Below are positions 52,420-64,000 of a stretch of DNA of 64,000 bases, piece by piece. Both the position numbers and the translations under genes were made by a program. Under the pieces are notes generated by a model. It was not told the origin of the DNA. It saw nothing but the letters and a program-made list of their open reading frames with translations, and searched no databases. Source of the stretch: Oikopleura dioica (Eukaryota > Chordata > Appendicularia > Copelata > Oikopleuridae); NCBI GenBank assembly GCA_907165135.1, contig OU015567.1, positions 5,647,001-5,711,000 of the forward strand, in the 5' to 3' direction. Position 1 is the stretch's first letter; each line of letters opens with the position of its first letter.

Positions 52420-53030
52420 TCCTTGTCACAGCAACAGAAAGTGCTTCAGCAGAATCGATGACTGAATTGCTTGAAAACAGCAGCGGCAAAAACAAACGAC
52501 TTTACGAAATGCTCATGTACGCCGGTCTTCAGAGCAGCATGGAACCAGCCGGAGATGCGGAACATACAACTGACTTTTCCCGATTCGCTGCCATCATGAA
52601 CTTCATTCGAGTGAGTTCTTGAAACATTAATTTGTCAAAGACATCCAAATAGTCATTGTCGTTCATTTTCCTTTCGAACACAAATTTAGAGCAGAAAATT
52701 TCCACCTTAAAAGATTCAAACGCTCACCCCGAGTACTACAAACAGACCGTTGAAAATGACTACAAGGTTCAGCAGCCTCATCAAGGATTCAGCCCAGGTA
52801 CTTTAAATACTTTCATCTTATTTCAAAGACGTTATTGTTCGAGGAGTTTATTTTCATCCTTCAAAGTACTCTCTCACTCGCCCAAGATCCGATCATTCCC
52901 TACTTGTACATGAAAGATTCTGACAACCACGAAAACTGCGCACTTATTTGATGGCCCGTTTGCTAAACCCAGAGCTCTTCCAGAACAACGGAAATAATAT
53001 GTCCACGGCTTTGGCACTCCTTCAATAATA
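52420..53030 (+). pseudogene. Fragment of an unidentified multi-exon gene
   Basis: After a TCACAG acceptor a frame reads ESMTELLENSSGKNKRLYEM then LMYAGLQSSMEPAG and ends at a GTGAGT donor near 52612. An exon near 52690-52796 reads KISTLKDSNAHPEYYKQTV. A third near 52832-52950 reads LFEEFIFILQSTLSLAQDP then YLYMKDSDNHENCA before a stop; a last piece reads LLNPELFQNNGNNMSTALAL. It has coding character but frame changes between pieces. Family not recognised. It is the last gene-like sequence before the satellite. Confidence 0.4.
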
Positions 53031-53083
53031 TCTTGTTCTTATTACTGTTGTCTCGCTACCTCAAACTTTCGCCCAATAAATTA

Positions 53084-53110
53084 TAGAAAGAAAGAAAGAA
53101 AGAAAGAAAA
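53084..53110 (+). repeat. (GAAA)n microsatellite
   Basis: Six tandem GAAA units, marking the boundary between gene debris and the satellite array. Confidence 0.9.
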
Positions 53111-53145
53111 TCATTTGAAAATTTATTGATCTCAATTTAAAGAAG

Positions 53146-56100
53146 AGTGGTAAGAATTTTACGAGGTTAGGGTTATCATTAAGTTGAAGCTTAGGTTATG
53201 CTTTCAGAGGGTCCAAGTTAGTTTAAAAGCGTGGGCGCGTGGCTAGGGTTATCATTAAGTTGAGAGGAGGCGTCAAGTGGTAAGAATTTTACGAAGGGGG
53301 TTCTCATTAAGTTGAGAGTAAAACCGGTTTCTGCCGGTTTGTGATTAGGGTAAGGAATTTGGATAAGGTTCAAGATAGTTTGAGAGTATTTTAGGCGTCA
53401 AGTTTAGGCGTCCAAGTTAGTTTAAAAGCGTGGGCGCGTGGCTAGGGTTATCATTAAGTTGAGAGGAGGCGTCAAGTGGTAAGAATTTTACGAAGGGGTT
53501 CTCATTAAGTTGAGAGTAAAACCGGTTTCTGCCGGTTTGTGATTAGGGTAAGGAATTTGGATAAGGTTCAAGATAGTTTGAGAGTATTTTAGGCGTCAAG
53601 TGGTAAGAATTTTACGAGGTTAGGGTTATCATTAAGTTGAAGCTTAGGTTATGCTTTCAGAGGGTCCAAGTTAGTTTAAAAGCGTGGGCGCGTGGCTAGG
53701 GTTATCATTAAGTTGAGAGGAGGCGTCAAGTGGTAAGAATTTTACGAAGGGGTTCTCATTAAGTTGAGAGTAAAACCGGTTTCTGCCGGTTTGTGATTAG
53801 GGTAAGGAATTTGGATAAGGTTCAAGATAGTTTGAGAGTATTTTAGGCGTCAAGTGGTAAGAATTTTACGAGGTTAGGGTTATCATTAAGTTGAAGCTTA
53901 GGTTATGCTTTCAGAGGGTCCAAGTTAGTTTAAAAGCGTGGGCGCGTGGCTAGGGTTATCATTAAGTTGAGAGGAGGCGTCAAGTGGTAAGAATTTTACG
54001 AAGGGGGTTCTCATTAAGTTGAGAGTAAAACCGGTTTCTGCCGGTTTGTGATTAGGGTAAGGAATTTGGATAAGGTTCAAGATAGTTTGAGAGTATTTTA
54101 GGCGTCAAGTGGTAAGAATTTTACGAGGTTAGGGTTATCATTAAGTTGAAGCTTAGGTTATGCTTTCAGAGGGTCCAAGTTAGTTTAAAAGCGTGGGCGC
54201 GTGGCTAGGGTTATCATTAAGTTGAGAGGAGGCGTCAAGTGGTAAGAATTTTACGAAGGGGTTCTCATTAAGTTGAGAGTAAAACCGGTTTCTGCCGGTT
54301 TGTGATTAGGGTAAGGAATTTGGATAAGGTTCAAGATAGTTTGAGAGTATTTTAGGCGTCAAGTGGTAAGAATTTTACGAGGTTAGGGTTATCATTAAGT
54401 TGAAGCTTAGGTTATGCTTTCAGAGGGTCCAAGTTAGTTTAAAAGCGTGGGCGCGTGGCTAGGGTTATCATTAAGTTGAGAGGAGGCGTCAAGTGGTAAG
54501 AATTTTACGAAGGGGTTCTCATTAAGTTGAGAGTAAAACCGGTTTCTGCCGGTTTGTGATTAGGGTAAGGAATTTGGATAAGGTTCAAGATAGTTTGAGA
54601 GTATTTTAGGCGTCAAGTGGTAAGAATTTTACGAGGTTAGGGTTATCATTAAGTTGAAGCTTAGGTTATGCTTTCAGAGGGTCCAAGTTAGTTTAAAAGC
54701 GTGGGCGCGTGGCTAGGGTTATCATTAAGTTGAGAGGAGGCGTCAAGTGGTAAGAATTTTACGAAGGGGTTCTCATTAAGTTGAGAGTAAAACCGGTTTC
54801 TGCCGGTTTGTGATTAGGGTAAGGAATTTGGATAAGGTTCAAGATAGTTTGAGAGTATTTTAGGCGTCAAGTGGTAAGAATTTTACGAGGTTAGGGTTAT
54901 CATTAAGTTGAAGCTTAGGTTATGCTTTCAGAGGGTCCAAGTTAGTTTAAAAGCGTGGGCGCGTGGCTAGGGTTATCATTAAGTTGAGAGGAGGCGTCAA
55001 GTGGTAAGAATTTTACGAAGGGGTTCTCATTAAGTTGAGAGTAAAACCGGTTTCTGCCGGTTTGTGATTAGGGTAAGGAATTTGGATAAGGTTCAAGATA
55101 GTTTGAGAGTATTTTAGGCGTCAAGTGGTAAGAATTTTACGAGGTTAGGGTTATCATTAAGTTGAAGCTTAGGTTATGCTTTCAGAGGGTCCAAGTTAGT
55201 TTAAAAGCGTGGGCGCGTGGCTAGGGTTATCATTAAGTTGAGAGGAGGCGTCAAGTGGTAAGAATTTTACGAAGGGGTTCTCATTAAGTTGAGAGTAAAA
55301 CCGGTTTCTGCCGGTTTGTGATTAGGGTAAGGAATTTGGATAAGGTTCAAGATAGTTTGAGAGTATTTTAGGCGTCAAGTGGTAAGAATTTTACGAGGTT
55401 AGGGTTATCATTAAGTTGAAGCTTAGGTTATGCTTTCAGAGGGTCCAAGTTAGTTTAAAAGCGTGGGCGCGTGGCTAGGGTTATCATTAAGTTGAGAGGA
55501 GGCGTCAAGTGGTAAGAATTTTACGAAGGGGTTCTCATTAAGTTGAGAGTAAAACCGGTTTCTGCCGGTTTGTGATTAGGGTAAGGAATTTGGATAAGGT
55601 TCAAGATAGTTTGAGAGTATTTTAGGCGTCAAGTGGTAAGAATTTTACGAGGTTAGGGTTATCATTAAGTTGAAGCTTAGGTTATGCTTTCAGAGGGTCC
55701 AAGTTAGTTTAAAAGCGTGGGCGCGTGGCTAGGGTTATCATTAAGTTGAGAGGAGGCGTCAAGTGGTAAGAATTTTACGAAGGGGGTTCTCATTAAGTTG
55801 AGAGTAAAACCGGTTTCTGCCGGTTTGTGATTAGGGTAAGGAATTTGGATAAGGTTCAAGATAGTTTGAGAGTATTTTAGGCGTCAAGTGGTAAGAATTT
55901 TACGAGGTTAGGGTTATCATTAAGTTGAAGCTTAGGTTATGCTTTCAGAGGGTCCAAGTTAGTTTAAAAGCGTGGGCGCGTGGCTAGGGTTATCATTAAG
56001 TTGAGAGGAGGCGTCAAGTGGTAAGAATTTTACGAAGGGGTTCTCATTAAGTTGAGAGTAAAACCGGTTTCTGCCGGTTTGTGATTAGGGTAAGGAATTT

Positions 56101-59100
56101 GGATAAGGTTCAAGATAGTTTGAGAGTATTTTAGGCGTCAAGTGGTAAGAATTTTACGAGGTTAGGGTTATCATTAAGTTGAAGCTTAGGTTATGCTTTC
56201 AGAGGGTCCAAGTTAGTTTAAAAGCGTGGGCGCGTGGCTAGGGTTATCATTAAGTTGAGAGGAGGCGTCAAGTGGTAAGAATTTTACGAAGGGGGTTCTC
56301 ATTAAGTTGAGAGTAAAACCGGTTTCTGCCGGTTTGTGATTAGGGTAAGGAATTTGGATAAGGTTCAAGATAGTTTGAGAGTATTTTAGGCGTCAAGTGG
56401 TAAGAATTTTACGAGGTTAGGGTTATCATTAAGTTGAAGCTTAGGTTATGCTTTCAGAGGGTCCAAGTTAGTTTAAAAGCGTGGGCGCGTGGCTAGGGTT
56501 ATCATTAAGTTGAGAGGAGGCGTCAAGTGGTAAGAATTTTACGAAGGGGTTCTCATTAAGTTGAGAGTAAAACCGGTTTCTGCCGGTTTGTGATTAGGGT
56601 AAGGAATTTGGATAAGGTTCAAGATAGTTTGAGAGTATTTTAGGCGTCAAGTGGTAAGAATTTTACGAGGTTAGGGTTATCATTAAGTTGAAGCTTAGGT
56701 TATGCTTTCAGAGGGTCCAAGTTAGTTTAAAAGCGTGGGCGCGTGGCTAGGGTTATCATTAAGTTGAGAGGAGGCGTCAAGTGGTAAGAATTTTACGAAG
56801 GGGGTTCTCATTAAGTTGAGAGTAAAACCGGTTTCTGCCGGTTTGTGATTAGGGTAAGGAATTTGGATAAGGTTCAAGATAGTTTGAGAGTATTTTAGGC
56901 GTCAAGTGGTAAGAATTTTACGAGGTTAGGGTTATCATTAAGTTGAAGCTTAGGTTATGCTTTCAGAGGGTCCAAGTTAGTTTAAAAGCGTGGGCGCGTG
57001 GCTAGGGTTATCATTAAGTTGAGAGGAGGCGTCAAGTGGTAAGAATTTTACGAAGGGGTTCTCATTAAGTTGAGAGTAAAACCGGTTTCTGCCGGTTTGT
57101 GATTAGGGTAAGGAATTTGGATAAGGTTCAAGATAGTTTGAGAGTATTTTAGGCGTCAAGTGGTAAGAATTTTACGAGGTTAGGGTTATCATTAAGTTGA
57201 AGCTTAGGTTATGCTTTCAGAGGGTCCAAGTTAGTTTAAAAGCGTGGGCGCGTGGCTAGGGTTATCATTAAGTTGAGAGGAGGCGTCAAGTGGTAAGAAT
57301 TTTACGAAGGGGTTCTCATTAAGTTGAGAGTAAAACCGGTTTCTGCCGGTTTGTGATTAGGGTAAGGAATTTGGATAAGGTTCAAGATAGTTTGAGAGTA
57401 TTTTAGGCGTCAAGTGGTAAGAATTTTACGAGGTTAGGGTTATCATTAAGTTGAAGCTTAGGTTATGCTTTCAGAGGGTCCAAGTTAGTTTAAAAGCGTG
57501 GGCGCGTGGCTAGGGTTATCATTAAGTTGAGAGGAGGCGTCAAGTGGTAAGAATTTTACGAAGGGGTTCTCATTAAGTTGAGAGTAAAACCGGTTTCTGC
57601 CGGTTTGTGATTAGGGTAAGGAATTTGGATAAGGTTCAAGATAGTTTGAGAGTATTTTAGGCGTCAAGTGGTAAGAATTTTACGAGGTTAGGGTTATCAT
57701 TAAGTTGAAGCTTAGGTTATGCTTTCAGAGGGTCCAAGTTAGTTTAAAAGCGTGGGCGCGTGGCTAGGGTTATCATTAAGTTGAGAGGAGGCGTCAAGTG
57801 GTAAGAATTTTACGAAGGGGTTCTCATTAAGTTGAGAGTAAAACCGGTTTCTGCCGGTTTGTGATTAGGGTAAGGAATTTGGATAAGGTTCAAGATAGTT
57901 TGAGAGTATTTTAGGCGTCAAGTGGTAAGAATTTTACGAGGTTAGGGTTATCATTAAGTTGAAGCTTAGGTTATGCTTTCAGAGGGTCCAAGTTAGTTTA
58001 AAAGCGTGGGCGCGTGGCTAGGGTTATCATTAAGTTGAGAGGAGGCGTCAAGTGGTAAGAATTTTACGAAGGGGTTCTCATTAAGTTGAGAGTAAAACCG
58101 GTTTCTGCCGGTTTGTGATTAGGGTAAGGAATTTGGATAAGGTTCAAGATAGTTTGAGAGTATTTTAGGCGTCAAGTGGTAAGAATTTTACGAGGTTAGG
58201 GTTATCATTAAGTTGAAGCTTAGGTTATGCTTTCAGAGGGTCCAAGTTAGTTTAAAAGCGTGGGCGCGTGGCTAGGGTTATCATTAAGTTGAGAGGAGGC
58301 GTCAAGTGGTAAGAATTTTACGAAGGGGTTCTCATTAAGTTGAGAGTAAAACCGGTTTCTGCCGGTTTGTGATTAGGGTAAGGAATTTGGATAAGGTTCA
58401 AGATAGTTTGAGAGTATTTTAGGCGTCAAGTGGTAAGAATTTTACGAGGTTAGGGTTATCATTAAGTTGAAGCTTAGGTTATGCTTTCAGAGGGTCCAAG
58501 TTAGTTTAAAAGCGTGGGCGCGTGGCTAGGGTTATCATTAAGTTGAGAGGAGGCGTCAAGTGGTAAGAATTTTACGAAGGGGTTCTCATTAAGTTGAGAG
58601 TAAAACCGGTTTCTGCCGGTTTGTGATTAGGGTAAGGAATTTGGATAAGGTTCAAGATAGTTTGAGAGTATTTTAGGCGTCAAGTGGTAAGAATTTTACG
58701 AGGTTAGGGTTATCATTAAGTTGAAGCTTAGGTTATGCTTTCAGAGGGTCCAAGTTAGTTTAAAAGCGTGGGCGCGTGGCTAGGGTTATCATTAAGTTGA
58801 GAGGAGGCGTCAAGTGGTAAGAATTTTACGAAGGGGGTTCTCATTAAGTTGAGAGTAAAACCGGTTTCTGCCGGTTTGTGATTAGGGTAAGGAATTTGGA
58901 TAAGGTTCAAGATAGTTTGAGAGTATTTTAGGCGTCAAGTGGTAAGAATTTTACGAGGTTAGGGTTATCATTAAGTTGAAGCTTAGGTTATGCTTTCAGA
59001 GGGTCCAAGTTAGTTTAAAAGCGTGGGCGCGTGGCTAGGGTTATCATTAAGTTGAGAGGAGGCGTCAAGTGGTAAGAATTTTACGAAGGGGTTCTCATTA

Positions 59101-59944
59101 AGTTGAGAGTAAAACCGGTTTCTGCCGGTTTGTGATTAGGGTAAGGAATTTGGATAAGGTTCAAGATAGTTTGAGAGTATTTTAGGCGTCAAGTGGTAAG
59201 AATTTTACGAGGTTAGGGTTATCATTAAGTTGAAGCTTAGGTTATGCTTTCAGAGGGTCCAAGTTAGTTTAAAAGCGTGGGCGCGTGGCTAGGGTTATCA
59301 TTAAGTTGAGAGGAGGCGTCAAGTGGTAAGAATTTTACGAAGGGGTTCTCATTAAGTTGAGAGTAAAACCGGTTTCTGCCGGTTTGTGATTAGGGTAAGG
59401 AATTTGGATAAGGTTCAAGATAGTTTGAGAGTATTTTAGGCGTCAAGTGGTAAGAATTTTACGAGGTTAGGGTTATCATTAAGTTGAAGCTTAGGTTATG
59501 CTTTCAGAGGGTCCAAGTTAGTTTAAAAGCGTGGGCGCGTGGCTAGGGTTATCATTAAGTTGAGAGGAGGCGTCAAGTGGTAAGAATTTTACGAAGGGGG
59601 TTCTCATTAAGTTGAGAGTAAAACCGGTTTCTGCCGGTTTGTGATTAGGGTAAGGAATTTGGATAAGGTTCAAGATAGTTTGAGAGTATTTTAGGCGTCA
59701 AGTGGTAAGAATTTTACGAGGTTAGGGTTATCATTAAGTTGAAGCTTAGGTTATGCTTTCAGAGGGTCCAAGTTAGTTTAAAAGCGTGGGCGCGTGGCTA
59801 GGGTTATCATTAAGTTGAGAGGAGGCGTCAAGTGGTAAGAATTTTACGAAGGGGTTCTCATTAAGTTGAGAGTAAAACCGGTTTCTGCCGGTTTGTGATT
59901 AGGGTAAGGAATTTGGATAAGGTTCAAGATAGTTTGAGAGTATT
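53146..59944 (+). repeat. Subtelomeric satellite, 254/255-bp unit, about 26 copies
   Basis: The spacing of ACGAGGTTAGGG is 254 bp, or 255 where the AAGGGG run has a fifth G. Each unit carries three telomere-like words (GGTTAGGGTTAT, GCTAGGGTTATC, GATTAGGGTAAG), the inner palindrome AACCGGTTTCTGCCGGTTT, and an internal duplication: AGTGGTAAGAATTTTACGA and TCATTAAGTTGA occur more than once per unit. The first two copies (53146-53600) are rearranged or shortened; the rest are nearly identical, indicating strong homogenisation. No ORF. It runs without a break into the telomere. Confidence 0.97.
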
Positions 59945-60008
59945 TTAGGGTTAGGGTTAGGGTTAGGGTTAGGGTTAGGGTTAGGGTTAGGGGGTAGGGT
60001 TAGGGTTA
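59945..60008 (+). repeat. Telomere repeat (TTAGGG)n, G-strand, right-hand end
   Basis: About ten TTAGGG units, one altered (TTAGGGGG), fused to the satellite at TATTTTAGGG. The G-rich strand reads toward the gap, the orientation of a true right-hand chromosome end. Confidence 0.95.
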
Positions 60009-60508
60009 NNNNNNNNNNNNNNNNNNNNNNNNNNNNNNNNNNNNNNNNNNNNNNNNNNNNNNNNNNNNNNNNNNNNNNNNNNNNNNNNNNNNNNNNNNNN
60101 NNNNNNNNNNNNNNNNNNNNNNNNNNNNNNNNNNNNNNNNNNNNNNNNNNNNNNNNNNNNNNNNNNNNNNNNNNNNNNNNNNNNNNNNNNNNNNNNNNNN
60201 NNNNNNNNNNNNNNNNNNNNNNNNNNNNNNNNNNNNNNNNNNNNNNNNNNNNNNNNNNNNNNNNNNNNNNNNNNNNNNNNNNNNNNNNNNNNNNNNNNNN
60301 NNNNNNNNNNNNNNNNNNNNNNNNNNNNNNNNNNNNNNNNNNNNNNNNNNNNNNNNNNNNNNNNNNNNNNNNNNNNNNNNNNNNNNNNNNNNNNNNNNNN
60401 NNNNNNNNNNNNNNNNNNNNNNNNNNNNNNNNNNNNNNNNNNNNNNNNNNNNNNNNNNNNNNNNNNNNNNNNNNNNNNNNNNNNNNNNNNNNNNNNNNNN
60501 NNNNNNNN
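60009..60508. other. Assembly gap, exactly 500 N
   Basis: A round-number gap, as placed by scaffolding software, not a measured distance. Confidence 0.99.
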
Positions 60509-61148
60509 CCTAACCCTAACCAAACCCTAACCCTAACCTAACCTAACCTAACCCTAACCCTAACCTAACCCTAACCCTAACCCTAACCTAACCCTAACCC
60601 TAACCCTAACCCTAACCCTAACCTAACCCTAACCTAACCCTAACCTAACCCTAACTAACCCTAACCCTAACCTAACCCTAACCCTAACCCTACCTAACCC
60701 TAACCTAACCTAACCTAACCCTAACCCTAACCCTAACCCTAACCCTAACCCTAACCCTAACCCTAACCTAACCCTAACCCTAACCCTAACCCTAACCTAA
60801 CCCTAACCTAACCTAACCTAACCCTAACCCTAACCTAACCCTAACCCTAACCCTAACCCTAACCCTAACCCTAACCCTAACCTAACCCTAACCCTAACCC
60901 TAACCTAACCTAACCTAACCCTAACCCTAACCCTAACCCTAACCCTAACCCTAACCTAACCCTAACCCTAACCCTAACCTAACCCTAACCCTAACCCTAA
61001 CCCTAACCTAACCCTAACCCTAACCCTAACCCTAACCTAACCTAACCCTAACCTAACCCTAACCCTAACCCTAACCCTAACCCTAACCCTAACCCTAACC
61101 CTAACCCTAACCCTAACCCTAACCCTAACCCTAACCCTAACCCTAACC

Positions 61149-61189
<41 letters not shown>

Positions 61190-61748
61190 CCCTAACCCTA
61201 ACCCTAACCCTAACCCTAACCCTAACCCTAACCCTAACCCTAACCCTAACCCTAACCCTAACCCTAACCCTAACCCTAACCCTAACCCTAACCCTAACCC
61301 TAACCCTAACCCTAACCCTAACCCTAACCCTAACCCTAACCCTAACCCTAACCCTAACCCTAACCCTAACCCTAACCCTAACCCTAACCCTAACCCTAAC
61401 CCTAACCCTAACCCTAACCCTAACCCTAACCCTAACCCTAACCCTAACCCTAACCCTAACCCTAACCCTAACCCTAACCCTAACCCTAACCCTAACCCTA
61501 ACCCTAACCCTAACCCTAACCCTAACCCTAACCCTAACCCTAACCCCTAACCCTAACCCAACCCTAACCCTAACCCTAACCCTAACCCTAACCCTAACCC
61601 TAACCCTAACCCTAACCCTAACCCTAACCCTAACCCTAACCCTAACCCTAACCCTAACCCTAACCCTAACCCTAACCCTAACCCTAACCCTAACCCTAAC
61701 CCTAACCCTAACCCTAACCCTAACCCTAACCCTAACCCTAACCCTAAC
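60509..61748 (+). repeat. Telomere repeat (CCCTAA)n, C-strand, left-hand end
   Basis: About 1.24 kb. From 60509 to about 61080 many units are CCTAA or otherwise short; from about 61080 on they are almost pure CCCTAA with a few slips (near 61170 and 61545). The orientation is that of the left end of another chromosome or contig. Confidence 0.97.
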
Positions 61749-64000
61749 ACTCTCACCTTAACAAGAACCCTTATTAAACCTAGCGACAACACAGGGAGAA
61801 CACTCTCACCTTAACAAGAACCCTTATTAAACCTAGCGACAACACAGGGAGAACACTCTCACCTTAACAAGAACCCTTATTAAACCTAGCGACAACACAG
61901 GGAGAACACTCTCACCTTAACAAGAACCCTTATTAAACCTAGCGACAACACAGGGAGAACACTCTCACCTTAACAAGAACCCTTATTAAACCTAGCGACA
62001 ACACAGGGAGAACACTCTCACCTTAACAAGAACCCTTATTAAACCTAGCGACAACACAGGGAGAACACTCTCACCTTAACAAGAACCCTTATTAAACCTA
62101 GCGACAACACAGGAGAACACTCTCACCTTAACAAGAACCCTTATTAAACCTAGCGACAACACAGGGAGAACACTCTCACCTTAACAAGAACCCTTATTAA
62201 ACCTAGCGACAACACAGGGAGAACACTCTCACCTTAACAAGAACCCTTATTAAACCTAGCGACAACACAGGGAGAACACTCTCACCTTAACAAGAACCCT
62301 TATTAAACCTAGCGACAACACAGGGAGAACACTCTCACCTTAACAAGAACCCTTATTAAACCTAGCGACAACACAGGGAGAACACTCTCACCTTAACAAG
62401 AACCCTTATTAAACCTAGCGACAACACAGGAGAACACTCTCACCTTAACAAGAACCCTTATTAAACCTAGCGACAACACAGGGAGAACACTCTCACCTTA
62501 ACAAGAACCCTTATTAAACCTAGCGACAACACAGGGAGAACACTCTCACCTTAACAAGAACCCTTATTAAACCTAGCGACAACACAGGGAGAACACTCTC
62601 ACCTTAACAAGAACCCTTATTAAACCTAGCGACAACACAGGGAGAACACTCTCACCTTAACAAGAACCCTTATTAAACCTAGCGACAACACAGGAGAACA
62701 CTCTCACCTTAACAAGAACCCTTATTAAACCTAGCGACAACACAGGGAGAACACTCTCACCTTAACAAGAACCCTTATTAAACCTAGCGACAACACAGGA
62801 GAACACTCTCACCTTAACAAGAACCCTTATTAAACCTAGCGACAACACAGGGAGAACACTCTCACCTTAACAAGAACCCTTATTAAACCTAGCGACAACA
62901 CAGGGAGAACACTCTCACCTTAACAAGAACCCTTATTAAACCTAGCGACAACACAGGGAGAACACTCTCACCTTAACAAGAACCCTTATTAAACCTAGCG
63001 ACAACACAGGGAGAACACTCTCACCTTAACAAGAACCCTTATTAAACCTAGCGACAACACAGGGAGAACACTCTCACCTTAACAAGAACCCTTATTAAAC
63101 CTAGCGACAACACAGGAGAACACTCTCACCTTAACAAGAACCCTTATTAAACCTAGCGACAACACAGGGAGAACACTCTCACCTTAACAAGAACCCTTAT
63201 TAAACCTAGCGACAACACAGGGAGAACACTCTCACCTTAACAAGAACCCTTATTAAACCTAGCGACAACACAGGGAGAACACTCTCACCTTAACAAGAAC
63301 CCTTATTAAACCTAGCGACAACACAGGGAGAACACTCTCACCTTAACAAGAACCCTTATTAAACCTAGCGACAACACAGGGAGAACACTCTCACCTTAAC
63401 AAGAACCCTTATTAAACCTAGCGACAACACAGGGAGAACACTCTCACCTTAACAAGAACCCTTATTAAACCTAGCGACAACACAGGGAGAACACTCTCAC
63501 CTTAACAAGAACCCTTATTAAACCTAGCGACAACACAGGAGAACACTCTCACCTTAACAAGAACCCTTATTAAACCTAGCGACAACACAGGGAGAACACT
63601 CTCACCTTAACAAGAACCCTTATTAAACCTAGCGACAACACAGGGAGAACACTCTCACCTTAACAAGAACCCTTATTAAACCTAGCGACAACACAGGGAG
63701 AACACTCTCACCTTAACAAGAACCCTTATTAAACCTAGCGACAACACAGGGAGAACACTCTCACCTTAACAAGAACCCTTATTAAACCTAGCGACAACAC
63801 AGGAGAACACTCTCACCTTAACAAGAACCCTTATTAAACCTAGCGACAACACAGGGAGAACACTCTCACCTTAACAAGAACCCTTATTAAACCTAGCGAC
63901 AACACAGGGAGAACACTCTCACCTTAACAAGAACCCTTATTAAACCTAGCGACAACACAGGGAGAACACTCTCACCTTAACAAGAACCCTTATTAAACCT
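61749..64000 (+). repeat. Second subtelomeric satellite, 53-bp unit, about 42 copies
   Basis: The unit begins CACTCTCACCTTAACAAGAA, continues CCCTTATTAAACCTAGCGAC and ends AACACAGGGAGAA (53 bp). Some copies are 52 bp with CAGGAGA. Otherwise copies are identical. Unrelated in sequence to the 254-bp satellite, but it also starts directly at the telomere repeat and contains degenerate CCCTTATTAA/AACCTAG words. It continues beyond the window. Confidence 0.97.

Noticed and set aside
59987-60523. Open frame across the N gap
   Set aside because: It exists only because N codons are not stops.
61553-61792. Open frame of repeated Leu-Gly on the minus strand
   Set aside because: It is the translation of the telomere repeat and has no gene character.
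53146-64000. CRISPR-like regular repeats
   Set aside because: Both arrays are uninterrupted satellites without unique spacers, in a eukaryotic chromosome end.

Overview
The window reads as one end of a chromosome from a very compact chordate genome, most probably a larvacean tunicate (Oikopleura dioica or a close relative). The pointers are genes packed on both strands, GT-AG introns mostly 40-50 nt long, at least one apparent GA-AG intron, a Ty3/gypsy element of the kind called Tor in Oikopleura, TTAGGG telomere repeats, and chordate/metazoan genes (GATA factor, CTCF, HYDIN, EMC8, V-ATPase subunit a). The species call is inference; no marker gene proves it.

Layout. 0-10 kb: apparently intact genes: a two-finger GATA factor (-), a tiny secreted peptide (+), a calumenin/reticulocalbin-type EF-hand protein (-) and a G-protein gamma-like protein (-), separated by gaps rich in a dispersed AP-1-like palindrome. 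10-20 kb: a broken choline/ethanolamine kinase copy, a UPF0489 (C5orf22) gene with a frame break, a tRNA-like sequence with a collapsed anticodon arm, a KDM1B/LSD2 copy split by a 1.2-kb DNA transposon, an EMC8/9 gene, and a fusion of a small mitochondrial-type ORF to a ubiquitin E1 fragment. 19.4-23.1 kb: a CTCF-like gene with a reduced zinc-finger array. 23.4-30 kb: a dead N6AMT1 copy, a low-complexity gene, and a V-ATPase subunit a copy with several lesions.

30-53 kb is a stretch of gene wreckage. A CCP/trypsin-type serine protease is split by a complete Ty3/gypsy element whose two 255-bp LTRs look identical, so the insertion is recent. A HYDIN copy over 12 kb long carries three short inverted-repeat elements, each inserted in coding sequence with a 9-bp target duplication, plus many stops and frameshifts, and it lacks the C-terminal part of the protein. 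A small unidentified gene fragment closes the gene-bearing part.

53.1-59.9 kb is a 254/255-bp satellite (about 26 copies) that runs straight into (TTAGGG)n, then a gap of exactly 500 N, then about 1.2 kb of (CCCTAA)n and a different 53-bp satellite to the end. Two telomeric ends therefore face each other across a scaffold gap: most likely two chromosome ends joined in scaffolding.

The main biological story is gene decay and transposon load increasing toward the telomere. Two cautions apply. Several frameshifts fall in homopolymer runs and could be sequencing error. Larvaceans also splice unusual introns, so some inverted-repeat insertions in exons could be removed from the RNA; transcript data would settle this.
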